This document shows positions 1-8,484 of a stretch of DNA of 26,870 bases, in pieces; position 1 is the first letter of the stretch; every line of letters starts with the position of its first letter. This stretch comes from an uncultured Bacteroides sp. (GTDB lineage: Bacteria > Bacteroidota > Bacteroidia > Bacteroidales > Bacteroidaceae), in contig CAUEFX010000062.1 of the NCBI GenBank assembly GCA_958477465.1, positions 1-26,870 of the forward strand, given 5' to 3'. The notes below the pieces were generated by a model. It made no database searches. It worked only from the letters and a program-made list of their open reading frames with translations, and was not told the origin of the DNA. A program made the position numbers and the translations under genes.

Positions 1-160
1 CGGCATAGTTTTTTTATTGTATTCGTTTTCTTTTCTTACTAACATCAGTATGAATGCCGCTAAGGGTAGTCCTCATTCATCGGCATAGTTTTTTTATTGT
101 ATTCGTTTTCTTTTCTTACTAACATCAGTATGAATACCGCTAAGGGTAGTCCTCATTCAT
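1..160. repeat. Two tandem 80-bp direct repeats
   Basis: Positions 1-80 and 81-160 are the same 80-bp unit with one difference seen (G at 56, A at 136). A third copy starts at 161 (CGGCAT-GTTT) and diverges within about 10 bases. The array may continue left of the window. The unit is T-rich and carries no convincing ORF. It lies downstream of upxZ, at the distal end of the capsule operon. Confidence 0.95.
54..95 (+). terminator. Possible intrinsic terminator within the 80-bp repeat
   Basis: ATGCCG (54-59) can pair with CGGCAT (81-86) and is followed by AG and seven T (89-95). This resembles a Rho-independent terminator for transcription entering from the left on the plus strand. The loop is long (21 nt). 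In the second repeat the G-to-A change at 136 weakens the equivalent stem. Confidence 0.35.
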
Positions 161-168
161 CGGCATTG

Positions 169-203
169 TTTGCCTTATCGCCATCACTACCCTTATAGGC
201 AAA
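169..203. other. Hairpin downstream of upxZ
   Basis: TTTGCCT (169-175) and AGGCAAA (197-203) form a 7-bp inverted repeat just beyond the upxZ stop codon. No T-run follows on the minus strand, so it is not a classic terminator. It could protect or end the operon mRNA. Confidence 0.35.
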
Positions 204-240
204 TCCTTTCCCTCTATGTCAGCGATCCGTTCCTTCTTTG

Positions 241-720
241 TCATTCATTGACTTCGCTCCACGGATAAGGATATTTTTCCAAATTCATCAGAGTATCCGC
301 TATTTCCTGCTCTTCATCGGTCAGTATTCTTTCTCCCCAGCTGTCGATGATTGCGTGGGCTTCATTGGCCAGTTCTTCATCATAGACCTCCCCATAGCAA
401 TACGTTAGGAGCTGACATTTCAGGAGAGAAGGCGGCAGCTTGTCCAGTATTCTTCCGGCACGGTCAAGGATGGTCTGTTTCCGGTTCTCGAGTTCGGTCT
501 GGCTGTACATGACGGCATTGTATCCCATCAGTAGAGCGAGACACAGCAGCGCCTCCTCCTCATCCGTTGAGGCTTTTGCGGCAAACAGCTCATTAGCTTT
601 CCGGGTTACTTCTTTATTCAATTCGGCAAGAGAATCCGCATATATGGGCGTATCATCAGTTGTTAGATACAATAATTTGTGAGCTAATAGTTTAAGCTCC
701 CCGATTTGAGTGGTCAGCAT
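241..720 (-). CDS. upxZ: UpxZ family antagonist of capsule antitermination
   Basis: This 159-aa soluble, Leu/Glu-rich protein matches the UpxZ family as I remember it: an N-terminal LAHKLLY segment, a central EEEALLCLALLMGYNA core, SLLKCQLLTYCYGEV, and a PYPWSEVNE end. In Bacteroides, UpxZ from one capsule locus blocks the UpxY antiterminators of other loci, so that one capsule dominates. The ATG at 718-720 is chosen because the frame upstream of it only reads through the antisense of the phosphatase gene and the family normally begins at this point. The gene follows the phosphatase homologue by 50 bp on the same strand. Unusually, it is the last gene of the operon instead of following upxY directly. 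Confidence 0.82.
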   Translation of the reverse strand: MLTTQIGELKLLAHKLLYLTTDDTPIYADSLAELNKEVTRKANELFAAKASTDEEEALLCLALLMGYNAVMYSQTELENRKQTILDRAGRILDKLPPSLLKCQLLTYCYGEVYDEELANEAHAIIDSWGERILTDEEQEIADTLMNLEKYPYPWSEVNE

Positions 721-770
721 ACGATTATAGAGTTTTTGGTGAGTACTAAAGGTGGTTTCGGCTTCTATTT

Positions 771-1427
771 CTATTTCCTGAATAGAACTGCGATTTCTTC
801 CAGCCCGTTCCGGTCGAAGTATTCGCTGTAGCGCATTATCTTTGTGTCCTCCATACCGGAGAAGGCATGGGTGTACATATTTTTTCTTGCCAATGTCCGG
901 CTGTAGTTCAGGGCTTCGTCGCCGTTGTATCCGAAGAAAGAATAGAGGTTCATCATCATTCCGCATCCCATTTCCTTCAGGCGGATAAAGTCCTCTGTGC
1001 CCCAATAGACAGTTCGTTCCGGCTGCATGATTACAGGGAGATAGCCGCTTGCCAAGGTGGCGTCCAGCATCTTCCATACCTCCCTGTTGCTTTGTAACGG
1101 ATGAACATCCACGAGCAGTTCCTTGTCCTGATTAATTGTCAGAAGCTCTTCCTGAATCAGTCTCTCTTCAAACAGGCTGTCCAGCCGGTATCTGGCTGCC
1201 AGTTCCAGTTCGATACTTCCCTTGTATTGCTGCATGAAGCGTTGGAATATCCTTTTAAGGTTCTCTGTCGAATTGTCCGGATTCTCCTTTTTTACAGGCG
1301 GCACACATATCACCCGTTTCACGTCTCTGCTTTCCAGATAGTCCAGTAATTCCATTGCTTTTTTCGGGGGCAATGCCCAGTCGTCTGTGTCCGGTAATAT
1401 GTACGGTTGAAAATCAGTATAACTCAT
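771..1427 (-). CDS. Catalytically degenerate PHP-type tyrosine phosphatase homologue (CpsB/YwqE-like)
   Basis: This 218-aa protein is colinear with the CpsB/YwqE capsule phosphatases, which use the PHP fold with a metal cluster and act on tyrosine autokinases. The landmarks are all recognisable, but the metal ligands are replaced. The DxHxH near the N-terminus reads D5-F-Q-P-Y9; TPH reads V42-P-P44; AEYxxD reads A78-R-Y-R-L-D; the AHPER histidine is Q135 in MQPER; and the late D-x-H reads H187-A-F189. The flanking ILPxxDD and PER residues remain. The frame is open over the family length, so the fold is probably kept and the enzyme activity lost. It may serve as a binding protein or regulator. 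It sits between the last glycosyltransferase and upxZ. No tyrosine kinase partner is present in the window. Confidence 0.78.
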   Translation of the reverse strand: MSYTDFQPYILPDTDDWALPPKKAMELLDYLESRDVKRVICVPPVKKENPDNSTENLKRIFQRFMQQYKGSIELELAARYRLDSLFEERLIQEELLTINQDKELLVDVHPLQSNREVWKMLDATLASGYLPVIMQPERTVYWGTEDFIRLKEMGCGMMMNLYSFFGYNGDEALNYSRTLARKNMYTHAFSGMEDTKIMRYSEYFDRNGLEEIAVLFRK

Positions 1428-1485
1428 TTTGTATATAGTGTATTAAGTGTATCTCATGATTCGAAAATCCGGTTCTCCCAGGCGT

Positions 1486-1623
1486 TTAGATATAGCCTTT
1501 GATCCGGTAGATGATGCCTCTCCATTTATGTAGTGCTTCCTTCCATCTCTTCAGAACCTTTACGTCCGGTCTTTTTCCGTGTTGCCATTCTTCTTACTGC
1601 TGCCATGTGCGTAATTTTAGCAT
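1486..1623 (-). pseudogene. Short gene remnant with an in-frame stop
   Basis: From the ATG at 1621-1623 the minus strand reads MLKLRTWQQ, then TAA at 1594-1596, then a 35-residue stretch ending WRGIIYRIKGYI before TAA at 1486-1488. The Trp/Arg/Lys-rich tail looks like the C-terminus of a real protein rather than random sequence. It starts 17 bp after the preceding glycosyltransferase stop. I do not recognise the family. It could be the decayed end of a lost capsule gene. The rest of the 1428-1639 gap shows nothing further. Confidence 0.3.
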
Positions 1624-1639
1624 CTAATAAGGATCAATG

Positions 1640-2800
1640 TCATTGTTTCTTCAACTTTTCGAACAGCTCTTCCCATTGCCTGTAGACTACTTCCGAGTCA
1701 TAGCATTCTTTCAGTTTCTTGAAGGCTTTTTCTCCTAAATTCTCTATCAGTACCCGATTGTTCCACAATTCTACTATCTGTTTTTCCAAATCCTCCACAT
1801 TGTTGGGCTCGAACAGTTTTCCTATGGCATTCTCTTCTTGACCGATAATTTCGGTAAAACCTCCATGGTTGGGACCGATTGTGCATTTCCCGTATTTTGC
1901 CGCTTCGAGGATGCTCATCGGAAAGCCTTCATACCATTTGCTTGCCATGATAAAGAACGATGCTTCTTGGTAAAATCTATTTAGTAGCTCACCGGAAAGA
2001 TAGCCTTTCAGCTCGCAATTGGCAGGTAAGTTCCGAACCAAGTCAGCGTCTCTTATTTCTCCTGCAAATTTGAATGATATTTCGGGATGTCTTCTGGCTA
2101 CCTCCAATATCAAGTCTACTCCCTTTTCTTTACTGATTCTTCCGCAAAACGCAATGTAACTGCCATGATGCGCAGTGTATTTTTGTGGTACATTCATTAA
2201 ATTGGGGATGACTGTGACTTTATTTTTCTCAAATCCGGCGGCAATTAGTTTTTCTTTTTGAAAGGATGTGATACATGCGAACATATCCACATTGTTTTTA
2301 TATGCTTTGGTCCATCTTGCAGATGCGTTTCTCAATGTATATCCTATGGATTTAAAGATTGAATGCTCACAATTATATTTGATACAACTCCATTCGTTCC
2401 CTTTTTTCAAACATATTTCGCAGGGCTTCTCATTGCGCATGAATAATCCTGTCGGGCAAATCAGACGGAAGTTGTGAATCGTCATAATGACGGGAACATT
2501 CGCTTTTTTGCATTCAAAGAGGGCTGCCGGGCTGATGAATGGGTATAAGTTGTGTACATTGACGATGTCCGGCTTTTCCTTGCGTAGTATCTCTTTCATG
2601 TTTCTGACCCCGGCAGGAGAGTAAATCCCTGAAAGAAATCCTTTGATTTTACCTGTTAGGGTCTCTCTGATATCTTCAGTTGTCATGCGATAGAAACAGA
2701 TGTTGTGTCCATGTTTTTGAAGCATGGCAGCCATTTTGTCTACAACGGCTTCTTCGCCGCTATATTTTCCATAATTATTATGGACTAAAAGTATTTTCAT
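1640..2800 (-). CDS. Glycosyltransferase family 4
   Basis: This 386-aa GT-B enzyme should transfer a sugar from a nucleotide donor to the lipid-linked repeat unit at the cytoplasmic face of the inner membrane. The N-terminal Rossmann half starts MKILLVHNNYGKYSGEE. Residues 115-144 carry a Cys cluster (C115, C127, C130, C139, C144) that is common in this GT4 subgroup and may bind a metal. The donor half holds the FCGRISKEKGVDLIL segment and the EX7E-like KWYEGFPMSILEA motif. The start overlaps the preceding acetyltransferase stop by 4 bp (2797-2800), so translation is probably coupled. The sugar specificity cannot be read from the sequence. Confidence 0.9.
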   Translation of the reverse strand: MKILLVHNNYGKYSGEEAVVDKMAAMLQKHGHNICFYRMTTEDIRETLTGKIKGFLSGIYSPAGVRNMKEILRKEKPDIVNVHNLYPFISPAALFECKKANVPVIMTIHNFRLICPTGLFMRNEKPCEICLKKGNEWSCIKYNCEHSIFKSIGYTLRNASARWTKAYKNNVDMFACITSFQKEKLIAAGFEKNKVTVIPNLMNVPQKYTAHHGSYIAFCGRISKEKGVDLILEVARRHPEISFKFAGEIRDADLVRNLPANCELKGYLSGELLNRFYQEASFFIMASKWYEGFPMSILEAAKYGKCTIGPNHGGFTEIIGQEENAIGKLFEPNNVEDLEKQIVELWNNRVLIENLGEKAFKKLKECYDSEVVYRQWEELFEKLKKQ

Positions 2801-3312
2801 GATTTCTTCGGATATATTTTGGCAGGTATACCTACGGCTATCGAGTTGTCCGGCACATCACACAGTACAACAGCATTGGCTCCTATTGTTACATTATTTC
2901 CTATTCTGATTTTCCCTAATACCTTTGCTCCTGCCCCAAATTCCACATGATTGCCAATAACCGGTACATCATGATCTTCGTTTTTGGTTCCTATTGTGAC
3001 ACCTTGCCGTAAAATACAATTTTCCCCCATTACAGTGTCCGGATTAATGATAATACATCCGTAATGATGAATTCTTAATCCCCCACCGATCTGTGCACCT
3101 CTTGGAATATAAATTCCGATAATTGTATTGAACAAAAAGAAAAGCGGCAAATGGATAATATTGAATATAATCCGGATGGGGGTGAATTTGATTTTTTGAA
3201 TACGATGTCCTATTCTATATAAGATAACGCAAATTATAGACGGTTCGTCCCACTGTATTTTGCCATTACTTTTCCTATATGCTTTTAGATCCTTTTTAAT
3301 GGTAGATATCAT
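2797..3312 (-). CDS. Serine acetyltransferase-like hexapeptide-repeat transferase
   Basis: This 171-aa protein has a helical N-terminus and then a left-handed beta-helix of hexapeptide repeats (GAQIGGGLRIHHYG, VIGNHVEFGAGAKVLG, IRIGNNVTIGANAVV), ending in the usual GIPAK motif. These are features of the CysE/LbH acetyltransferases. In capsule loci such proteins usually O-acetylate a sugar of the repeat unit using acetyl-CoA, and a role in serine metabolism is unlikely here. It lies between a GT2 (5-bp gap) and a GT4 (4-bp overlap) inside the operon. The acceptor sugar is unknown. Confidence 0.87.
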   Translation of the reverse strand: MISTIKKDLKAYRKSNGKIQWDEPSIICVILYRIGHRIQKIKFTPIRIIFNIIHLPLFFLFNTIIGIYIPRGAQIGGGLRIHHYGCIIINPDTVMGENCILRQGVTIGTKNEDHDVPVIGNHVEFGAGAKVLGKIRIGNNVTIGANAVVLCDVPDNSIAVGIPAKIYPKKS

Positions 3313-3317
3313 TAGAA

Positions 3318-4244
3318 TTAAATAAAATGAGAGATTATGTACTTTTTGATACGAAAAGGCAATATGCTGATTATCAGGAATAGATAGACCTTTTGGTTCA
3401 TCGGGTTATATTTGAGGGATAGAAGACACTCTTTGATTGCTTTCTTTTTGAAGTTGTATCTTATGTCTGTCGAAGCTCTCATTTTGTGCCATAAAGAGAT
3501 GTATTTCTTTAAGTCTCTGCGGGTCTTTCCCGATGTCTTTGATAACAGTATTTTTAATTCATTCCCTACCGGATCGCCTTCGTCTTGTGTTCTTGGAGGG
3601 GTATTGGTAAGAATGTATCCTTCCCCCATGTTGTATATTGCCAGCGGTTCGGTGTTATATGCAATTTGTGTAATTGTAGATAATTTAGCCCAGGTTATCA
3701 GATCTTCTCCGGATTTGACATGAGAGGGAAAACCGTTTATTACTTTTAACAGTCGCTTTTTTATCATCACGGAAATGGAACAAATTGGAGGATGTGAACA
3801 TGCAGCTACTTTAAAATAATTGGATAATATACCTTCTTTCTCAAAAGGTAATTTGTTGAGAGTTATGATATTCTCTTTCCCAGAAGCTGTTTTATTTATA
3901 TAACTGGTTGCATACATTCCGCATTTTGGATATTGGATATGTAACTTGTACAACGTTTGCAAAAAGTTTATTTTCCATTCGTCATCAGCATCCAGAAAAG
4001 CTATTAATTCATATCTTGCTTCTTCTATTCCTTTGTTTCGAGCTGCAGATACTCCTGCATTTCTCTGATGAATCAGCCGTATACGCGGGTCTTTTACTTT
4101 TTCTACCTCTATTGCACTATTGTCTGTACTTCCATCATTTACAACGACTATTTCGAAAGCTTGAAAAGTCTGTGCAAGTACAGATTGCAGCGTCCTTCTT
4201 ATTTGATTTTCTTTATTATACAGTGGTATTACAACTGAGATCAT
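3318..4244 (-). CDS. Glycosyltransferase family 2
   Basis: This 308-aa GT-A enzyme begins MISVVIPLYNKENQI, with VVVNDGSTDNS for nucleotide binding and FLDADDEW as the DXD metal site. The catalytic-base region appears as SGEDLITWAKL. The C-terminus is basic and hydrophobic (YLFLIISILPFRIKKYI), which suggests membrane attachment. It adds one sugar of the repeat unit in the cytoplasm. Its ATG overlaps the stop of the upstream polymerase gene by 4 bp. Donor and acceptor are not predictable. Confidence 0.92.
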   Translation of the reverse strand: MISVVIPLYNKENQIRRTLQSVLAQTFQAFEIVVVNDGSTDNSAIEVEKVKDPRIRLIHQRNAGVSAARNKGIEEARYELIAFLDADDEWKINFLQTLYKLHIQYPKCGMYATSYINKTASGKENIITLNKLPFEKEGILSNYFKVAACSHPPICSISVMIKKRLLKVINGFPSHVKSGEDLITWAKLSTITQIAYNTEPLAIYNMGEGYILTNTPPRTQDEGDPVGNELKILLSKTSGKTRRDLKKYISLWHKMRASTDIRYNFKKKAIKECLLSLKYNPMNQKVYLFLIISILPFRIKKYIISHFI

Positions 4245-5533
4245 GCTTTTTTTCCTTTTATAAGTCCTAACATCATTCCATAAAATCCGAATGGATAAGA
4301 GAGTGTAGCCATTGAGTAGTTTACTACGTTATCGGTGTACATGGTCAGGGCCACTCCCGCCATAGTGCTTCCGGCTACAATTGCGCACATCTTTATGGCT
4401 GCACTATTCTTTTTGTTGTATTCTATAAAGCAATGTACAGTGACGCTGCCAATGAGCAATAGGTATAGTACTATTCCTATTAATCCGTTGTCGCATGAAA
4501 TTTGAACATAATCATTGTGTGGTACTCTTAGTCCTCCAAATATATAATTTGAGTACATATAGTTTTGTACACTTCCCGTACCGGAACCAATAATTTCCTT
4601 TTTGTAATAAAAGTGTTCTTTTAAGTGTTCCCACATTGCAAATCGGGCGTTGCTGTTGATGTCGTCTTTGGATACTTTCCCCTGCCGGAGTTGCTCTATG
4701 CTGATACTGTTTCCCCCATCTTTAAACATCTTTTCTTTGATGCTGGGAACTGTGAATATTATCACTATGAAGAGCAAGGCAAGTCCTAAAATGACCGGTA
4801 CTGATTTCATTTTATATTTGAAGAAAAAGAAAGTTGCCAATGCCATTGTTGTCCCCATGATACTGGTACGGAATACCCATAAAATGCAAGGGATCATAAA
4901 CAGAATGCACAGCAATAAATCTTTTTTGTCCTTTCCGCCGTGATAGTATAATGCTAAGGAAAATATACATATTGATATGTAGTGTATGCTTCGTGCTGTT
5001 CCATACCAGAATACTCCCGGAACCAAATAACTTAGCAATGGTATGAAAGAAAATCCGATGGACACGATAGCTACTACTCTTGCCCCTAATCCGGCTTTAA
5101 TGAAAATTTCTTTATTTCTGACCACTGCCGATGCAAAAAGCATGATTAATAGCGGGTAACTATATTTCAGAATGACGCGGAATCCATAAACGACGGATGA
5201 TGTATAGCTCAATCCTATAATCAGCCATATCATATAAATCAGATATAGAATTGCCGCAAAACTCCATTGTGGTTTCCTTTTTACTATAAATAGTCCGATT
5301 AGAAGGAATACCTCCAGTATCATCAGCCGAATGGCCATCAGGTCCAATATGCCGGGTACGGAAAAAGCCAATAGACCGGTTGAAAAGGTCAGTACCCAGA
5401 ATAACTCCGGTCCGTCCAGCAGTAGTTTTTTCTTCTTATTCAGAGGATGAGAGACTATTTCCTGCTTCGCGAACAAGAATTTTGCTCCCATTGCAGTGAT
5501 AATCAGAAAGTATATGTAGTTTAAGAAATACAT
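4241..5533 (-). CDS. O-antigen ligase/polymerase (Wzy-like) membrane protein
   Basis: This 430-aa protein is very hydrophobic, with about 10-12 predicted membrane segments and one larger periplasmic loop between about residues 260 and 330. That loop is followed by RVPHNDYVQISCDNGLIG, the HN-containing motif of the Wzy_C/O-antigen-ligase family. It also has the FRTSIMG segment common in these proteins. It is the only polymerase candidate in the window, so it probably joins flipped repeat units at the periplasmic face. Sequence alone does not separate polymerase from ligase. It lies 4 bp after the upstream GT4. Confidence 0.85.
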   Translation of the reverse strand: MYFLNYIYFLIITAMGAKFLFAKQEIVSHPLNKKKKLLLDGPELFWVLTFSTGLLAFSVPGILDLMAIRLMILEVFLLIGLFIVKRKPQWSFAAILYLIYMIWLIIGLSYTSSVVYGFRVILKYSYPLLIMLFASAVVRNKEIFIKAGLGARVVAIVSIGFSFIPLLSYLVPGVFWYGTARSIHYISICIFSLALYYHGGKDKKDLLLCILFMIPCILWVFRTSIMGTTMALATFFFFKYKMKSVPVILGLALLFIVIIFTVPSIKEKMFKDGGNSISIEQLRQGKVSKDDINSNARFAMWEHLKEHFYYKKEIIGSGTGSVQNYMYSNYIFGGLRVPHNDYVQISCDNGLIGIVLYLLLIGSVTVHCFIEYNKKNSAAIKMCAIVAGSTMAGVALTMYTDNVVNYSMATLSYPFGFYGMMLGLIKGKKA

Positions 5534-5537
5534 GAAT

Positions 5538-6695
5538 TCAGTTTGTTATTTTTTTATACATGTCATTGAAAAGTAAGGTATATTTTTTATATCCGAATTG
5601 CTCTACATAATGTACTGCATTTATAGAAAGAGTTTTCATGTATTGAGTATTTTCCAATAGATAACAAATTTTTGCTGTCATATCCTCTGTGTTTTCTTGC
5701 GCATGCAGTAATCCTACCTCTTTGTCTTTTACAACTTCCGGTAAGCCTCCTGTATTTGATGCTACTACAACACAGCCACGTGCCATTCCTTCGATGGCGG
5801 TTAAACCAAATCCTTCACTTCGTGAAGGCATAAGTAATATGTCTATTTGATCATAATATGTTTGCAGACGGTATTGCGCTTGTCGGTCTATCCATGTGAT
5901 TGATTTTTCTACTTGTAATGAGTAGGCTTGTTGCAACATAAGTTCTTTTAGAGAACCGCTACCCACTATTAATAATTTTATTTTAGGATGGCGTTTTCGG
6001 ATTTCCGCAAAAGCCGGTACGACTAGATCCATTCCTTTTATTTTTTCTAATCGGCTGATTACTCCGATACAGATAGGGTGTTCCCATTCTTTGTTTTGTT
6101 CTCTTATTTGAATGTATGGAGATAACGTATTGTATATTGTAAAGTGGTTTCTCTTTTTTAAAATTGTATCAAATGAGTATAGCTGTGAATGATCGAAAAA
6201 GGATTCCTCTGCTTTTTGGGTAATGCATGTAAATGCACGGACACAATGTTTTTGTATAAAGTGAATAAACCGTAGATTCTGATAGATATCCGCCATTGTA
6301 TGTGAAGTTACAATAATATTCTTTACGTGCAATAAATAATGCAATACAAGTACAACAGATAATGCAGGCGGCATATATTGCACATGTACAATATCAATTT
6401 GTTCTTGATGGATTATTTTTTTTAGATGTGTGTAGAGAAATGATATTAGTTTAAAATTTGTGGGGTATGCTATTTTTATGTTGTAATCATTGTATTGTGG
6501 AGAAACAATGTATATATTAGCACCAGCTTCCTTAAATTGTGAAACAGTTGATTGGATATGTCTGAAAAAGCAGATAACTGTAACTTTATACCCACATTGC
6601 GTGAGAGCTTTTACTAAATTCAGGGTTTGTATTTCAGTCCCTCCTACCGCCAGATGAGATATTGTAATGAGTACATTCTTAGATTTCATCTCCAA
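5538..6695 (-). CDS. Glycosyltransferase family 4
   Basis: This 385-aa GT-B protein contains the N-terminal GGTEIQTLNLVKAL glycine-rich loop, IGVISRLEKIKGMDL at the domain junction, and the donor-site motif SRSEGFGLTAIEGMARG with both glutamates of the EX7E pattern, then NTGGLPEVV. It should be a retaining sugar transferase for the repeat unit. Its start overlaps the end of the GNAT gene by 17 bp. ATG codons lie at codons 1 and 3, and the first is used here. Base composition is noticeably AT-rich, like the three genes upstream. Confidence 0.92.
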   Translation of the reverse strand: MEMKSKNVLITISHLAVGGTEIQTLNLVKALTQCGYKVTVICFFRHIQSTVSQFKEAGANIYIVSPQYNDYNIKIAYPTNFKLISFLYTHLKKIIHQEQIDIVHVQYMPPALSVVLVLHYLLHVKNIIVTSHTMADIYQNLRFIHFIQKHCVRAFTCITQKAEESFFDHSQLYSFDTILKKRNHFTIYNTLSPYIQIREQNKEWEHPICIGVISRLEKIKGMDLVVPAFAEIRKRHPKIKLLIVGSGSLKELMLQQAYSLQVEKSITWIDRQAQYRLQTYYDQIDILLMPSRSEGFGLTAIEGMARGCVVVASNTGGLPEVVKDKEVGLLHAQENTEDMTAKICYLLENTQYMKTLSINAVHYVEQFGYKKYTLLFNDMYKKITN

Positions 6696-7719
6696 TTATT
6701 TTATTTATATTCCATGAGTTTGCTTTTCTTAGATCTATTTTTCCTAACATCCATTGGTCTTCATTCTGGTTCAGACTGGTTAATCTGATTAGGAAAGGCG
6801 GTTTTTGAAATTTCTTGATATGTTTCAAAATAATGTCGAGATTCACAAATCCGTAATATCGTGGATTATTACAGATTTTATCGTTTGGATTTACTGTCCA
6901 GCAAAGAATGTATCGGGGAAACAATTCTTTGTGAATTGTTTTCAATAAAAGTTTCAGTTGTTGTTTCTTAGTGAATTCATAGTCAATAATGTCATATTTT
7001 CTATTTTCAGATTCTTTGAGGGTAACATAAGCTACCAACTCTTTTTCTTTATAATAATAAATATATAAAAAATTACCGTTCGGATTTGATAGCCTCCATT
7101 TTAGGTAAGTTGAATCTTTTTTTATAGAAACCGTATTCTGTTCAGGTTCTTTTTGGGCAAGAATAGCCATTTCTGATATTTGGGGGCTTTTAGATAAAAT
7201 GATGGTTTCTGTGTTTTTTTGTTTAATCTCTTTGGGGAATTCAATTTCTCTTTTGGGGACTCTTAAACTATTTATCGAGAAAGAAAACAGTTGATTTCTT
7301 GGAACTAACGGAATCCAACCTAATTTTAGATATCCGTTTAAGGTTGCTCCACCTGAAGATGAGTTTGAACTTACTTTGTAATTTTTATCTTTATCTAATT
7401 CTTGGATAGAATACTCTGTGATTTTTGAAAATAATCCCTTTCTTCTATAATCCGGATCGGTTACCGTATCTGCCAAAGAAGCATTTAGAAAGACATTTTC
7501 CTTATAATGCATGGGTTGTACCATATAACCTCTAAAAGCAACGATTCTATCTTTGTCTAACGCAACAAACCCCATCGGATTTTGCGTATATGGGTTTTGT
7601 ATGTATTTCCAATCAAAATATTTATGCTTATCATCGTCAGAGAATTTCCATAAATGTTTTAAGAGTTTGATAACTTGCTCTCTATCTTCTTCTTTGTATT
7701 TTCTAAATGTAAATTCCAT
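6679..7719 (-). CDS. GNAT-family N-acyltransferase
   Basis: This 346-aa protein starts with a GNAT fold: FRKYKEEDREQVIKLL, a core strand, then DPDYRRKGLFSKI, the acyl-CoA pyrophosphate-binding motif A (R-x-x-G-x). The C-terminal half is a less conserved domain of about 180 residues, as in larger two-domain GNATs. It likely transfers an acyl group to an amine. It sits one base after a PIG-L deacetylase, so a freed sugar amine is a reasonable acceptor, though this is inferred from position only. It overlaps the next GT4 by 17 bp. The gene is AT-rich and looks laterally acquired along with its neighbours. Confidence 0.75.
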   Translation of the reverse strand: MEFTFRKYKEEDREQVIKLLKHLWKFSDDDKHKYFDWKYIQNPYTQNPMGFVALDKDRIVAFRGYMVQPMHYKENVFLNASLADTVTDPDYRRKGLFSKITEYSIQELDKDKNYKVSSNSSSGGATLNGYLKLGWIPLVPRNQLFSFSINSLRVPKREIEFPKEIKQKNTETIILSKSPQISEMAILAQKEPEQNTVSIKKDSTYLKWRLSNPNGNFLYIYYYKEKELVAYVTLKESENRKYDIIDYEFTKKQQLKLLLKTIHKELFPRYILCWTVNPNDKICNNPRYYGFVNLDIILKHIKKFQKPPFLIRLTSLNQNEDQWMLGKIDLRKANSWNINKIIGDEI

Positions 7720-7720
7720 A

Positions 7721-8482
7721 CTAATTTGTTATAAAAAATAATTCTTTATTCCATCGAAAAGCTTTCAGGAAATATTTTGGTAAATTTCCGGAATATGAAA
7801 TACCACACCTTGCTTTATTGTTTATGTAGATATTTATAGCCTGTTCTTTTATATCTCTTTTGGATGATGTTATATAAAATGAGTGTCTGAAGTTCATTTG
7901 GAAAATTTTGTATATCGGCATGTGATACCATACCCATACGCAATACAAGAATAGTTTTTTATTACTATTTTGCAATATATCATTTATTATTTTTGTTGCT
8001 GCTTCATGATCTGATGAACACTCGAAGGGATGAGGATAGAAGACACAATCTGGATTTATGTATTTTATTAGTTCATCAAGTTTTTTGTGGTAATCTATAT
8101 TGTTTATTATACTATCAAATTCACTATCAGGAAAATCTAAGAAATATATTTTTTCTTTGGGTATTCCAATAAGTTTATTCGCATTTATAGTGAGATGTCT
8201 ACGATGTGAAATCACATCGTTTGTATCTTTGGGGCAGCATTCTTTATGCGCGGCTTCTCCTTTAGATAGGATTATGATATCAATTTCTTTTTTTTCTTGA
8301 ATCAGTTTATACATAAGATGAGCACATCCAAAGACTTCATCATCAGGATGTGGTGAGATGATGAGAACTTTTTTCATCTCATTTATTTCTAATGGTTTGC
8401 TATATAATTTGCAAAAAGAATGTAATAGCATTCTGTGAATATTATAGTATATGCATTTTATATAATGTTTGAATTTGCTCAT
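7721..8482 (-). CDS. PIG-L family N-acetylglucosaminyl deacetylase
   Basis: This 253-aa LmbE/PIG-L fold protein carries SPHPDDE (43-49), which supplies zinc ligands and the catalytic Asp, and a late H151 with DH at 158-159 completing the metal site. Family enzymes remove N-acetyl groups from GlcNAc-type sugars. An unusual HKECC motif lies at about 79-83, and the second PIG-L has a matching HNGCC. The N-terminal 35 residues (MSKFKHYIKCIYYNIHRMLL) are basic and hydrophobic and may hold it at the membrane. It lies 1 bp before the GNAT and 2 bp after the CelD-like gene. This is one of the most AT-rich genes in the window. Confidence 0.88.
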   Translation of the reverse strand: MSKFKHYIKCIYYNIHRMLLHSFCKLYSKPLEINEMKKVLIISPHPDDEVFGCAHLMYKLIQEKKEIDIIILSKGEAAHKECCPKDTNDVISHRRHLTINANKLIGIPKEKIYFLDFPDSEFDSIINNIDYHKKLDELIKYINPDCVFYPHPFECSSDHEAATKIINDILQNSNKKLFLYCVWVWYHMPIYKIFQMNFRHSFYITSSKRDIKEQAINIYINNKARCGISYSGNLPKYFLKAFRWNKELFFITN

Positions 8483-8484
8483 CT

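Noticed and set aside
721..1077. Longer N-terminus of upxZ extending into the phosphatase gene
   Set aside because: The extra 119 residues are antisense-like sequence in a different frame over the phosphatase gene; the UpxZ-like part begins at the ATG at 718-720.
3908..4270. 120-codon plus-strand ORF opposite the GT2 gene
   Set aside because: It is antisense to conserved GT-A motifs; its hydrophobic composition comes from the complement of Asp/Lys/Asn-rich codons.
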